A stretch of DNA of 64,000 nt from Phaeodactylum tricornutum CCAP 1055/1. Taxonomy: Eukaryota > Bacillariophyta > Bacillariophyceae > Surirellales > Neidiaceae. The translations under genes were made by a program, and so were the position numbers. The notes beneath the pieces were generated by a model. It was not told the DNA's origin. It did no database searches and saw nothing but the letters and a program-made list of their open reading frames with translations. This document shows, piece after piece, positions 1 through 12,484 of the stretch (positions within the stretch are counted from its first letter, which is position 1; each line of letters starts with the position of its first letter). The stretch is taken from positions 881,359 to 945,358 of the forward strand of contig NC_011670.1 of the NCBI RefSeq assembly GCF_000150955.2. Reading direction: 5' to 3'.

Positions 1-92
1 GTTCGTAGCGAAAGCTTGGAATGCCTAGACAAAAATGTGAACTCCAACCACTCGGGATAGATCTGCATGCACATTTTTCGTCCAACAACGAC

Positions 93-245
93 TCATTTTT
101 CTACGTACTTGTGTTTGAGAAAATGAGACTGCAGCTTATTGAGCCGCGTCAAAAAACGCTTCACATCCAGTTCCGCCATGGTCCTGTCCCGAATAGGATC
201 GTCCTCGGCGCGATGCAAATAGACGTTGGTGGCAGGAGAGCCCAT
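93..245 (-). CDS. Small ORF or 3' exon, function unknown
   Basis: A 50-codon reading frame begins MGSPATNVYLHRAEDDP and ends LKHKYVEK before a TGA. The composition is charged and protein-like (LDVKRFLTRLNKLQSHF would form a helix), unlike the neighbouring frames. It could be a complete micro-protein or the last exon of a gene whose upstream exons I cannot place between 246 and 688. No family recognised. Low confidence. Confidence 0.28.
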   Translation of the reverse strand: MGSPATNVYLHRAEDDPIRDRTMAELDVKRFLTRLNKLQSHFLKHKYVEK

Positions 246-688
246 GCCGTGGATCCCAGCGAGGGTTCACCGTAGAGGGGCGAGGCGACCAAGGCAATGA
301 TAATCCGATGAATGGGAAGCGCCTGCGCGCGAATGGAAAGGAAAATACCGTCGCATAGCAGACAGTGAAGACGCCGATGTGACACACGTCGACCGTGAGT
401 CCATTGAGTGCCTCTGTAACCCTACTAACAGGGTTTAACTTCGGTTCCAAGACTAACTGCAAAAGACGGCCTTCCAGTGGATGAATGGTACACCAGGCCA
501 AGAAGTATTTTCACAGTCAAGCAAGCTCGTTGCCGCATCCTAATTGACCAAGTTCGATTCAAAAAGTGAATCCCAACATCTGAAAGCGACGCGTCCTGAG
601 TCCCAGTAGGAGTATTATCCCCTGTACTAGCATCATTCTCGTTTCATCCAGCTTACAGCGGCAAATCTACATTGAACCTGAGGTCATC
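246..688. other. Intergenic stretch, no supported gene
   Basis: About 440 bases upstream of the TMCO4-like gene. Overlapping minus-strand frames of 74 and 121 codons exist but disagree in frame and look unlike protein. They may include unresolved upstream exons of the small minus-strand frame. The plus-strand promoter of the next gene must lie here. Confidence 0.4.
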
Positions 689-3600
689 ATGGAGTCGGAT
701 AGAAAAGAATACACAAAGAACGACGAGGAGCAAGGGGACCAGGCGCAAGCTTTGCCTCCTTCCGAATACTCGACGACCGAACGGAATCCACCGACACCAA
801 ATTGCGCCCTGCGTCAGGACTTGTGCTCCGAAAACAGCTCATTAGTGTCCGACCTTATTCAATCCGCTGCTCGGTCCGTCTTGGAAGACGAGCACTATGA
901 GCAGGAAAGGAACGGTTCGTCGTGCTCGGGCTCTTACACCGACATCGACGGCGGTCGAAGAGGATACCATACCTCTGGAATGACACCGAATTCACGGAAA
1001 AAGGGTCCACTATCTCCAACCTTGCAATCCTTACAAACTAAAACGCTACCCGCCATGCCCGATGAACAAGATCGCAAGCGTTTCGTGGTGCGTACTTTTC
1101 CACATTCCATTGTGCTCCCCTACAGGTGCAGGTTCTGATCGTTTGGGGAGATTTTGGCTTACAAAAACTCGGATCAAGTGTATTTCTCATATACTTTTTG
1201 AGTTTGTCTCCTTTTTTGTTTCTAAAATAGGGTTGTTTAGCAGCAGTTTTGGCGTCTCTTTACGATTTCGATGTGGTTGATGACGACGAAGACTTGTCTC
1301 AAGCCGATAAAGTCCTGAGCATGGCATACCTTGATAGAAGTGAGCAAGACGACGAGGACGAGCATAGTCTTAGTCCGACCAAAGCAAGTCGTAACAATAC
1401 AAAAGACAGCAGCAGCTTATATTCGCGCTCAGTCGACGGTTTTGACACACCAGCCAGAGCGCAACAATACCGATCGATGATTTCGTCTCGATCATCCATG
1501 CAAATCGATCGGGGCACCCGGGATCAGCTTCAAAAGGCTCGATCACGCCATCGCAAACGGCGGTACGATATATTGTCGGATCTTCTTTTGGCGTCAGGAG
1601 ACTATTTGCAACTCGAAAGTGGCCAGGTCAAGGCTTTTTTACCTATGCTAGCCAAACTCCTGGTGCCGAACAGTGATAAAAAAGAGGCATCGCATGCATC
1701 TCAACTTTCAGCTCAACATGGTCAGCGGCCGCACTCCAATAGTAGCAACACGAGCAGCAATTTGGCTGCTATGGACAATCAGGAAAAGACTATATTGCAA
1801 CGCTCAGGGATCTCTGGCGCCAATGTGAATGGCTTTACAAATTCCGAAGAAATGGTGCATCTTGAATTGGATGACATCGAGTATTTGCGGCCGTTCTTGG
1901 AATCACTGACTCCTGGTGCCGGGTTGCGATGTGTTGCGTTACTGCTCCTTCAGTATTTATTGCTGCACAGCCGTCAAACGGGCTATGACGCTCGTGTACG
2001 ACATGCCATAAAAACGCTTGGTGTCCTGGTTCTGGTTCATGACATGCAACATGACCCCGTTGATGTGTACATTGATGATGAATTGAAAAAGCCTTCTTCT
2101 TCACCAAGGACTCGACGACATCGAGGTCATTTGAAGACGTCGCATCCCGATTTGGTCGTACTGGCCACCCGCAAGTTTGAATCGCTTGAACACTTTATTG
2201 CAGCAAAACTAATCGTGTTGTCACGTGAACAGCAGGCACATAAAGTTCATAGGGGCGCCCGGAGTGCTGGTGCTCGCTCGTCTCAGACTCAACAGACACC
2301 AGCATCAAAAGGCCTGACCCGGGAACAGTGGATGCGAGGGATTAAGATTGGTGGCACGGCGATGGCAGCCGGTACCTTATTTGCAATAACGGGAGGACTC
2401 GCCGCTCCAGGTATTGCCGCAGGGGTTGCGGCGATTGCGGGAGGGACGGCAGTGACAGCGGCCGCCGCGGCTGTCTTAACAAGTACGGCAGCTGTGACGA
2501 CAATCTTTGGAGTGGGGGGAGGAGGATTGGCAGCGTACAAAATGCAGCGGCGGACACAAGGTTTAACCGAGTTCGAATTTCGTAAAGAAACTGGAAAGGC
2601 AAGTCGGGAGAAAGAGGGTCAAATAGACACAGTAGACGCTGAGCTGTTTAGTACAATCTGCATATCAGGTTGGCTCCGGGACAAATTCGATTTTCAACGA
2701 CCTTGGGGGGTCTCCCCATCACGACCTGAGTTGACTGATCGACAAGAGCTGTTGGAAAGATTCTACACGATCCATAGTCCATCGCATATATCACGTTGTG
2801 CCAAAATTTTGGACCATTGGAAAGGTGAAGAAAAGGATCTTTGGGGTTTGCTCAGGCAAAAGTACGGGCAAGATCCAGACCATTTATTTCCTTTGGAGAA
2901 AGGTCCTCGATTACACGCCTCGTTGACTCTTGAGCAGAAGGAGGTCATAGATCAGTTGTTTGTAGAGCTGGGATACACGCCCAAATCTCTGGACGAAATA
3001 AAAACGCAGCCTACGCCTTTCGAAAGAATTAGGAAGGGCTGGAATAAACAAGCCGCTGGACCTCGACGCGATGAAAATTTATCTACTTCACACATTCCTG
3101 TCGGTCCTGCACATCGATCTCTTGCAGATTCCTTACAAAGTCCTGAGAGTGTCGAGACATACGTTGGGTCTAGAGCTGAGGTTACATCGTCGGGATTTGA
3201 GAGCTTTTCTACTGCGCTGTCAATGCTTCCACCGGACAAGCGATCAGATGAGTCGACAGAGAAAGTTGAGTTGCCAAGGCACATTGCTACTGTTTGGGAC
3301 TATCCATCTATATATGGAGGGGAGCAGTATACGGTACAATGGGAAAGTGAACTGCTGACTGAGTTGTGCGACTCTGTCAATGACCTTGCGCGAGATTTGG
3401 TAAGCGGTGGAACCGCTCAGATCTTAAAGCATACTGCTTTGTCAACGCTAATATCGGCCTTTGCTTGGCCGTACGCGCTTGTAAACGCCGCAAACATGAT
3501 TGATGGGACGTGGACGCTAGCAGTTGAACGATCCGATGAAGCGGGGAGAGAGTTGGCCAGAAGCTTGCTCCTCAGCCGGGCAGGCCATCGTCCTGTTACT

Positions 3601-4149
3601 CTCGTAGGATTCTCCTTTGGCGCACGAGCAATCTATTCTTGCTTGAAAGAGCTCGCTCGCCTTCAGGAAAAATGGGAAGATTTTTGTGAAGACGAGGATT
3701 CCTCTCGGAGCGGAAAAGTGTTGCAAAACCAATCAGTCGCCGATTTAGAGTTAGACGAATCAAACAAGGACTATTTCAGGTACATGCGAGAGCCGGCAAG
3801 CATAGTTGAAGATGTGGTACTAATGGGACTTCCAAACCATCTTAGCTTATCTTCTTGGAAGGCATGTCGCCAAGTTGTGGCCGGGAGGCTTATCAACTGC
3901 TTTTCTCAGAAGGATTTGATCCTTTCACTGATGTTTCAATTCAAAAGGCTCGGGCTTAAGCCGGTATGTGGAACTTGTCCAGTTAACGTACCTGGGGTGG
4001 AGAATATTGATGTATCCGATTTGGTATCCGGTCACCAGGATTACACTCTCGTTAACGGAGATATTTTGAAACGCGTGAGGCATTGTCAACCTTTTCGATC
4101 CAGGCACACTCGTATATTTGTGCCGGAAGTCGCTGCATCAAGCATGTAA
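689..4149 (+). CDS. DUF726/TMCO4-family membrane alpha/beta hydrolase
   Basis: Two exons, 689-1087 and 1231-4149, joined in phase 0 by a 143-base GTGCGT...AAATAG intron, give about 1105 residues. The junction restores a family-like start of the conserved part (GCLAAVLASLYDFDVV). The first ~300 residues are acidic and low-complexity. A glycine/alanine-rich hydrophobic block at about residues 504-560 would form the paired membrane segments of TMCO4 proteins. Near residue 927, VGFSFGARAIYSCL is the nucleophile elbow (G-x-S-x-G) of the DUF726 hydrolase fold. Conserved context around it includes WPYALVNAANMID upstream and the ENIDVSDLVSGHQDY region downstream. Relatives include human TMCO4 and yeast Mil1, linked to Golgi/adaptor traffic; the substrate is unknown. 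The 3' end faces the RAB3GAP2-like gene 109 bases away. Family assignment is firm, biochemical role inferred. Confidence 0.86.
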
Positions 4150-4258
4150 ATAAAAACTCTTGATGGAGTCGAGGCTCAGCGAAAAGTGCAAGTTTTATTT
4201 CAGAGTATTAAGCGAATCAATCTCTCATAGCGAAGTACTTGCTTTTACCTCTAAACTC

Positions 4259-7200
4259 TTACTTCCGCCCTTCGAGCGCCTTGACCAGTGTTCCACTGAG
4301 TACGACAAGGGAATGAATTTTAACGCGCAGAGCGGGTTCAATCTGTGCAGTTGCGCTTAAACTCAACAACCTCATGGTGAACAAATGAGTGTTGCCAATA
4401 CGAATACTACTAGGTGGTCCCGGCTTGACAAAGTAGCTAGAGCTTTCGGCTCTTGATTGCAACCACTCGCACAAATCAGCGTCCAGCATACCTACAACAC
4501 CTTGTATTTCACCAGTTCTCATCCTATCCCCGAACAAAAAATCGTTGAGCCGGCGGCATACGATATCGACAGCCCCTTCTACAAAGTAAGGTCCGTCGAT
4601 GACCGTAGCACTCTTCGTCAGAAGTTCGTCAACCATCCGATCTTTGGCCAACTCGTACATCGCAAGCAAGTACAAAGAGCGCAGAAACTTCAGATCGAAA
4701 CCCCAAATCTTTCCCAGCATTTCGACTTCAACCAAGCAAGCAAAACTGTCCATGGCGCGTCCGCTGTACTCAGTGGCTAACCCTGCAACTGCGGTTTGTA
4801 GAAAGATCCGTTGCTGTGGAGTTGCATTAGCTGAGATGCTGGTCGGGCAAGACAATGACTGCGGTATGAATAAGTCATACAGTCCAGAAATGCATTCACC
4901 GTCAGTCAAGCAACTGGCATCGCTAGAAACCAGAAGCCCACACATCACAACGCAGTGAGCATCCCAGGCGCCTGTATCTATTCTACGGCATTTACTGACG
5001 AGTCTCACGAATATACAGTCTGGTTTTACCGGCGGCCATGTCTCAACTATACCGCTCTCCAGAGGAGGATTGTAGACACTCATGAGTTCCGCGTCCCACG
5101 GAATTTCAGCTAGTAGCACTAACAACTGAAGAGCAAGATGGCCAAAAGCAGACAGCCAGCTTTTGCTTGCAATCAAGGGCGAAACTAACTGTTCATTTAG
5201 TTCATGGACCTCGTCGAAGCCAAAAAGGTACGCCCGGTAGATCGGACAGATTTGATTGTACCAAACTTCCATTTTCACAGCAAAGGCCAGCGATACAAAC
5301 TCCGCTCGCTTATCCATGGCTTTGAGAGCTGCAATGACGTCACCTAGAGTCGCAAGCTGTGTTGGATCCGCTGACCATTTGGATCCGAGAAGTAAGGCCC
5401 GGTGAGCCACGAGAAGTGCAGGCTCATTGTAGCGTCTGAAGAACAGCAGGAGAGCGCCCATGTCGTCGTCAAAGTCAACCAAGTACTCAGCGCGTTCGTC
5501 CTCACTGATTGATGCAGATAAACAAGAACTTTGTAGTAACTTGAAGTGTGTGGGGTCGTCCCCTTCACGCTGCGATGGGTCAAATGCGAAGCTACTCATT
5601 TTGCACGCTTTCTCCAAACTAGAGATTTCTTCGTGATCCTGCGTCAAAGAAAGCTCGTCTCGTGCAAGCCACTCGTAAACCGAAAAGTTACCGTCTTGCT
5701 CAACGGCATAAACACTGACTGGCGCAGCGCCAAGTCTAACACCCTTCAGTCGCAAAGAAACCAGAAGACAAATTCTTACACTCCGAAGTAGGCATTCCCA
5801 ATCTTTGGTCATATCTACACTCAAAATCGTACCGTAAGTGGCTTTCTCTTGCTGTGTAGAGGCTTTCGCAACGGCGTCTCGACACAGGACACACAGTAGA
5901 AATGCTCGCACCAAGTCTGTCGCCTCTTTGCAAAACTTGTAAAGAACATTCAAGGCAGCCCCGCCTTGGTACTTTGTAAGCTGAACAGTGGCAAGGTCCT
6001 GTAACAATCGTGTCGACGGAGCTAGGTTCGCGAAGAGGCATCTCTCAAGGATCTGATCCACATGAACCGTCATGAACCATTCCCCAAAGCACTTCATTAT
6101 GTAGTCCGTCTCGTCTCGAATTCCTAGCGCATCGAAAATTGAGTTCACAACATTGAAAGAAAATACATCCGCCAGAAGCGGCTTAAAAACATGCACCAAA
6201 ATATCTTTGCGGGTCCTGGAGCTATCACTGAAGAAAATTTTCATCTTTTTCTTTCCCTCCGTTGCTGAATTGGGAAATATCAATGCCTTTGCAAAAATTG
6301 AAAAAGAAACCGGACTCTTATGGTAAGGGGTGCTATCCTGCTGGGAAGATTCCTTGTTGTCAACGATCTGAGAGTACGTCGAAGCCCATCCGGCAGCTTC
6401 TTCGGCCCAGGTTGATGGCACCAAAGGTTGAGACTCGGAGGCCTTGTCGTGTGTCGTAGCTTCAAACTTTTGCACCAGCACAAAAGCGGTTATGATCTGA
6501 TAGCGAAACTTAGGGTGAGGCACCAATCAAATTATCCACTAAAATCTCAATATCGAACCACTCTTACCTGAGAATAGAAGTTGATCTTCCGCGAAAGCAG
6601 CTGCACATTCGGATTTGAACTCTTTGTGGCATCATTTCCCTTTGTAGCCGCACTCAAGGTCACACTGCAATAGCCCAGCGCTAATTTCTGAAAGTCGGCC
6701 CCCTTTACACCCAACCGATCTTCTAGTACCGACGCTCCTGCAAGCAGATCCAAAGCAGAAGACAGGTCGACTAGCGACTCGATGTCCTGCAAAGCTTTGT
6801 AAAGGTCCTGGGTCGTGTAGTGTGCCGATTCAGTTGAGAGCAATTGTTGAAGATGGCGGAGCTTCAAAGCAGCTGTTCTCGGTGACCATACTGTTTGTGA
6901 TGGACTTGGCGCAACATTGTGCGTTGATGTGCTCGAGCTAGCCATTGATGGCGCTGTGACTACGGAGGACTTCTTGTTGGATAAACCGTCTACAGTAATC
7001 CGTTCCATCCGATTTAGACCCGTACCAATTACATTTGAATATAGACAATAACAGATTGCCCAATGAGACGGCGACAAACCATTCGTACACGGAAGAATAT
7101 GTGCATCCCGTCCCACTTGCATAGAGAAAACCTTTCCACCTTGTCTGATCGGCCACACTTCGAGAGCATGTCGTTGTCGTGAGTGAATTGCCAGGTACAG

Positions 7201-8967
7201 GCGACACTTGCCCGGGTCCTCCGCACGCGGCGCTTGAATCCAGTGGCAAGTAGCTTCTCGAAAACCTTTCCACACGCGCACGACTTGTTTGGTCGTCAGA
7301 TCCAACACGATAATCCGTCCGAGAGTGTCGGCGAGTGCCGCTAGATTGCCCTTCGGATCCAGCGCACAAAACTCGATGCGCCGTGGCGCGTCGTGAAGCT
7401 CATGACCGGCCACCAGCGTGATGGGATCTTTCCACAACGACGGAAATGGCGTAGCAGGCAAGTCCCTTTCGTCTCCCGTCATCTCGTCGTCAAGGACCGG
7501 CGGAGTACTCATGTGAGTAGCCGCACGTGTATCACCACCCCAACCCCACCGCAGCGCTCCCATGGCGGAACCCACAAAGCCACCAACCAATGCCTTGGTG
7601 TTTCCGACAACAGCTTTGACCGAAGTCCTCTGGGAGAGAGAACTGCGTTGGCTGGGATGCATGGAATGGTCAAAATGATTTTCTGACGTGTAAAATACGA
7701 GCGTAGGAAAGTTGTCCGTAGCCCTTTCACTGAAAACCAAGGCTTCAAATGATTCCAACTCGTCAACATTTTCTCCGTCGTAGTCAGCGTCGTCATCGGA
7801 CGACGACTCCACAGTTTGTGATTGTACGGTTCCGGGCACCTCAGCGAGCGGTGTAAGGTGATACTGATAGAGTGGAACAACTCGAAGGGAACCGGCTACT
7901 GATGGTGGCGTTTGTACGTGACACCGAGCGAGGACACGTTTGCCGTTGATACTTACAGCAGTCCTACCTGTCGTCGTCATTTTACTCGTCGGTGTCCCAC
8001 CAAGCCAGGCCTCCACGGATTGGTTGGCGGCTGCACCTTGCTGCCACGTTGACGGGAAAACGGCTTGACTATGGACGCGGACTAGCGTGCCATCGCCATA
8101 GACCACCCACACAAAAGACGAGTGACGGCCGGAGGAGGTCGTCGTTGTTGTGGCACCGAGGGAAAATGCTGTCAAGGAGACCACGCCGCCGTCGGGGACA
8201 AAAGGAACACGAAAATTACCAGAACGTTCAAGTCGTCGGCAAGTTTCCAAATCATCTCTAGGTAGAGCTTCAAACAAAACTTGATCACTGTGCTGTCTCT
8301 CTTGCGCTGCTAAAGTCAGACTCCAAACGTCTTGTTCGCGTCGTAGCGTGAGCTCTACTGCAAGTACCCTGGAAGCCGACGTGCCCAAAAGGAGTGCGAG
8401 CAATCTGCAATCCACGTCTGGACTACTGCTAGCGCTTGTAGAAGGAATCGCACGGGACAATGATTCTACCGAGCTGTCGGCTGTTTTTGGGTTGGCTGGT
8501 GTTGCACCAACGACTGTCAAACATGTTACAACTTCACCCAGGAGGAAAGCATACTCGAGGCTCCGGTCTAGCTCCATATCATCCTCGTCGTTTTCTTCCG
8601 GAAGTTGTGGACGCAAGCTACAGATTGTAAAGGGAGTATTGGACGGGGTTTTTGGGCTGCTAGTTTCGGTTGAAGAATCGGATTCCAGGATTTGTCCCGC
8701 GACACAGTGGGCGGTATATGCGATCATCAAAACGGCGGACGGGGAACGACAATTAGTGTCGTTGCCGGTGTACACGTCGCCACTGGAGTCAAGGTGAAAA
8801 AGGTACGTCCGCGGCGGATCGGGATGACCAAAGACTGAAGTAGTGGAGGCGCGCAACATCGTCTCTTCCTCCTCGCAGTGCACCTGGTGGATGGCTTCCG
8901 CATTCGCCACGTGCTCCAACAAGCCCGCGCAGTCCCAAACCGTTCCGGCCGCCGCCGACAAAGTCAT
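4259..8967 (-). CDS. Rab3 GTPase-activating protein non-catalytic subunit (RAB3GAP2-like)
   Basis: Two exons (8967-6568 and 6496-4259) flank a 71-base intron with donor CAG|GTAAGA and acceptor CTATCAG. Splicing joins KINFYSQ to IITAFVLVQKF in phase 0, for about 1545 residues. The N-terminal half matches the RAB3GAP2_N domain. Diagnostic stretches are RIEFCALDPKGNLAALADTL, GRIIVLDLTTKQVVRVWKGF, a WIQAP segment and ALEVWPIRQGGKVFSMQVG, all near residues 500-650 and close to the human protein in order and wording. The second half is a diverged helical region. In animals the protein pairs with RAB3GAP1 as a Rab18 exchange and Rab3 GAP complex acting in autophagy and ER/Golgi traffic. The start is the ATG at 8967 (MTLSAAAGTVWDCAG); the frame is open further upstream but has no ATG. 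Confidence 0.85.
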
Positions 8968-9676
8968 GCGAACGTTGCTTCGTCGCAGGCAACAGAAGTC
9001 CGCGATGAAATTGCTATCACGACGTTTCGTCGAGTTGTCTTGGGTCAAAGACGACGGGCGTCGTCGTGCTTGTGAACAGTAGGCTACGCACAAATTCCCT
9101 GCTTCGTCTCATGGTCGGAAAGGAACAGAACAGAATGCGAGCAACCGTGGACCTCGGTAATCCGGGTTCATGAATCGAGTCGTGGAAATAGAAACGATTC
9201 CCGCCTTGGATGGTCCTCTCGGGGGACGAAGGACAGAATTTTCCTTCGGGCTGTCGTTGGCAAATGACGCTGGACAACAGACTAATCCCAATCACGCCAC
9301 GTCACAACAGTTGAAGTGAACTGGAAAGATTTGTAGCAGCCGAAAATACCCATCCGGCCTCCAGCGCACCCACCCACCCAACATCGCAAATTGATCCCTG
9401 CTATGGTGGTTTCTCCTGTCTCGTTGTTGCACCAACGCAGACTGGGAGTTACAACATGGGCGAACAACGCACGGAACATCCAATAACTAACGCAACTGAA
9501 ACTAGGTAGTAGCAGGAACAGTAACCAACGAAGTCTTCTGTATCCCCCCAATGGCGTTAATGGTACAACAACAGGGTCAAAATCGGAGACGGATCATCTC
9601 GTCCACACATCATCTAACTATAGTATCGAACACTTCAGATACGCCTCCCACTCTCCTTCGACAGACGGCTTGCTTC
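8968..9676. other. Divergent intergenic region
   Basis: About 700 bases between the start of the RAB3GAP2-like gene and the chosen start of the HAT-repeat gene. Open frames continue into it from both genes, but without ATG codons on the left and with a non-hydrophobic extension on the right. It probably holds both promoters and 5' UTRs. No recognisable element. Confidence 0.4.
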
Positions 9677-12484
9677 ATGATTCCAACAATTTCGGCAGGG
9701 TTACGATGGTCGTCGTGTGCCGTTGTCGTCGTCGGAGTTGTCGCCCTTCTGAGCTTTTCCCCCTCGACGCTAGCGCTGGTAGTTCCACAGGCTCCGGGAA
9801 GACCACGGTCTGGGACGACAAGTACAGGGTTCGGCAAAAGTAGTAGCCAATCGATTGTGCCGCGACCAAGCCACTGCCGTACTCGCCGTACCGCGACGTG
9901 GATGGTTTTGACTCCTCCATCCCAACGGCAACCAACGCCATCCGTATCCCAATCATCACGACCGTCGCGATCCACCACGTTATCGACGACGTCCCCGCCG
10001 CAAGGTACACCCGTTCAATCCGCATCGGAGAATACTGATTCCACCAGTGGGTCTACGGGGACTGGACAAGCTCGCCCAAAGAGCGCCACACGCAGTAGCT
10101 GCAGCAGTAGCAGTAGTACGCGATTACACGCCCGTAACAATAATCTGCTCAAGCGTAAAAATTACCAGCGCAATTTCATTCCGGAATCAGAACGTGAAGT
10201 GAAAACACTGCGTCGATCGCGCCAGGCCAAGTATGAGCAGCTGAAGTCGGGCTCTGATGTGGCACCCAATATCTGGAGTTTCGAAAGTCTTTTTCCGGAT
10301 CCGGTCTGGGACGAGACCTCCGTGCAACGAGACTTGTACCAAATTAAAGAGAGGGACGAGAAACAAAAGCAACGGCTCGCCTTTCAAAAAAATGCCACCG
10401 ATGGCATCAACAGCAACAACATCCGACAGAAAAAGGATCCTGTGGTAGATTCTACAAAGCTGCGCGAGAAGCGCGATAGCCTCGTCAATCCAAAAATGCG
10501 ATCACCCTCATACGGTGGAAGCTCCGTCATGCGATTGTGGCGCGAGCCCAAGCTCAGCTCTCTCGAATCACCTTCAATGGAAAGCAACCGTGCTCTTCCT
10601 ACCCGCAAGAACACGATTCCGAACAGCATAAGCAAAACTAGTTCGGAGAGTATTGCAAACGTTCGTCCGAACGAGAAACTGCACAACATGTCCAACGTCC
10701 TCACCATGACAACAAGCTCGAACAGCAACAACAAAACCAAGCCAGCGAAAGTCGACGCCGATTTAACGCGTCTAGTTCGGGATCGTATTTTCGGCTATCG
10801 CCGAACCAAAACCGGTCAACTCCAGTACGACACATCGCTTATGGGAGACGGAGCCGTACAGTTTCGCGACGGGGTCCGCCTCAGCAATCCTTTGCGAGTC
10901 AACGCGGATCGACTCAATTACCTCGCCAAAAAGGAATTACAACACGGTCGGGTGGAAGAAGCCCAAGAACTGTATACGATTGCCCTGCAAATCGATCCCC
11001 GCGATGGGCGCGCTTACCTCGGGATGAGTCGCTGTGCAAGCCGGCGGCGGGACTTTAAACTCGCCAAAGTCTGGTTGCAAACGGGCATTTCCAATGCCGT
11101 GTCCGTTAACGAAAACACCATGCAAGCTGATCGTGGCGCCAACCCGTTCTTACTGCAGGCGCTCGGCTGCTTGGAAGAAAATTCGGGACGACTTTCCGAG
11201 GCGGAGGCCTTGTATATTGCGGCGGCCAAATCAAGACCTACTCATGCAGCTGCATGGGTCAGTCTGGGGCAGTTAAGAATCCGCAAATTGGGACAATCCG
11301 CTAACGCTGGGCGAGTTTGTTTTCAATCCGCGGAACGAGAATGGCAACGAGCATCGCTACCCCCGTCAGCACACGTTTACACGGCCTGGGCGGCCTTGGA
11401 ATGCGAAGCAAACGACATACGGCGGGCCCGCCAACTATACAAGGCTGCCTTAGATGTTGACCCAAGAAGTTCCGTGGCCTGGTTGCAGCTCGGTGTCATG
11501 GAAGCAGATGAGGAGAACTGGAACGAAGCTGAAACTTGCTTTGAAACAGCGTTAAAATTTGATCGTCGGAATTCGCGACTGCTGCAAGCATACGCACTCA
11601 TGGAAACGAAACGGCCTAACGGAAACAGTCGGAAGGCGATTGGATTGCTAGAGCGTGCCCTCAAGGCGAATCCCAGAGACGCCGGTGTACTGCAAGCTTA
11701 CGCTTTGTACGTTGCCGAACTGGGCGACGTGGACGCCGCTCGCGATTTGCTACGACGAGGGGCCGAAGCCAACAAGCGCCACGCCCCGGTCTGGCAGGCC
11801 TGGGCGGTACTAGAAACGCGCCATGGAAACGTTCAGGAAGCCCGCTCAATTTTTCAAGAGGGCATTTGGGCTTGCGCGCAATTGACGGGTGGCCAGTCGG
11901 GTGGCTACCGGTGCGCCCGACTGTGGCAGGCCTGGGGCGTGTTAGAGGCCAGAGAAGGCGACGCTGCCGCGGCTAGAAGATGTTTTTCGCGGGCCCTGGA
12001 TGCCGATAGTCGTAACGTAGCGGCAGTCACAGCCTGGGCCTTGATGGAGGAAGAGTTTGGCAACGTTCGGGACGCCCGAGCTATTTATGAACGATCGCTG
12101 CGGCTGTTCGCTGCTGGCAGTGGTGAGAAAACATCAATATGGAGAAACTACGAACTCATGGAACAGCGGCTTGGTCACGTGGCGGCCGCCCAAAACGTCT
12201 ATCAGCGGTCCATGCGGGAAGCAATTACCGTCTCGGATGAAATCGCCGACAATATTGTGGGCCTGTCGGCTAAGAGTACAACTCCCCTCCCGGACTTGAC
12301 AAACGTACTGAGTAGATCGTCGGACGAAGTGGAAGTTTTACGATGGGAAGGCCAATCAAAATCGAGCTTGGGTGGCGAAGTTTGGCTCAACGACCGGGCT
12401 ATTGAAGGCAAGGTACCATTTGACATGAAGACGAACCAACGACGGAACAAGAAAACCGATAAAAAATACAATCAAACCCCGTAG
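9677..12484 (+). CDS. HAT/TPR-repeat protein, plastid RNA-processing type (HCF107/Mbb1-like)
   Basis: About 935 residues without an intron. I chose the ATG at 9677 (MIPTISAGLRW) because it puts the hydrophobic stretch CAVVVVGVVALLSFSP at the N-terminus as a signal peptide, followed by ALVVPQAPG and a Ser/Thr/Arg-rich transit-like region. An in-frame ATG at 9551 would bury it. Residues 30-410 are basic and low-complexity. From about residue 412 there are roughly ten or eleven 34-residue half-a-TPR repeats with the W-x-x-W-A-x-x-E signature (VWQAWAVLETRHGN, LWQAWGVLEAREGD, AYALMETKRPNGN). Such repeats bind RNA in HCF107 and Mbb1, which stabilise plastid psbH/psbB transcripts. Plastid location and RNA target here are inferred. 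Confidence 0.75.
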   Translation: MIPTISAGLRWSSCAVVVVGVVALLSFSPSTLALVVPQAPGRPRSGTTSTGFGKSSSQSIVPRPSHCRTRRTATWMVLTPPSQRQPTPSVSQSSRPSRSTTLSTTSPPQGTPVQSASENTDSTSGSTGTGQARPKSATRSSCSSSSSTRLHARNNNLLKRKNYQRNFIPESEREVKTLRRSRQAKYEQLKSGSDVAPNIWSFESLFPDPVWDETSVQRDLYQIKERDEKQKQRLAFQKNATDGINSNNIRQKKDPVVDSTKLREKRDSLVNPKMRSPSYGGSSVMRLWREPKLSSLESPSMESNRALPTRKNTIPNSISKTSSESIANVRPNEKLHNMSNVLTMTTSSNSNNKTKPAKVDADLTRLVRDRIFGYRRTKTGQLQYDTSLMGDGAVQFRDGVRLSNPLRVNADRLNYLAKKELQHGRVEEAQELYTIALQIDPRDGRAYLGMSRCASRRRDFKLAKVWLQTGISNAVSVNENTMQADRGANPFLLQALGCLEENSGRLSEAEALYIAAAKSRPTHAAAWVSLGQLRIRKLGQSANAGRVCFQSAEREWQRASLPPSAHVYTAWAALECEANDIRRARQLYKAALDVDPRSSVAWLQLGVMEADEENWNEAETCFETALKFDRRNSRLLQAYALMETKRPNGNSRKAIGLLERALKANPRDAGVLQAYALYVAELGDVDAARDLLRRGAEANKRHAPVWQAWAVLETRHGNVQEARSIFQEGIWACAQLTGGQSGGYRCARLWQAWGVLEAREGDAAAARRCFSRALDADSRNVAAVTAWALMEEEFGNVRDARAIYERSLRLFAAGSGEKTSIWRNYELMEQRLGHVAAAQNVYQRSMREAITVSDEIADNIVGLSAKSTTPLPDLTNVLSRSSDEVEVLRWEGQSKSSLGGEVWLNDRAIEGKVPFDMKTNQRRNKKTDKKYNQTP

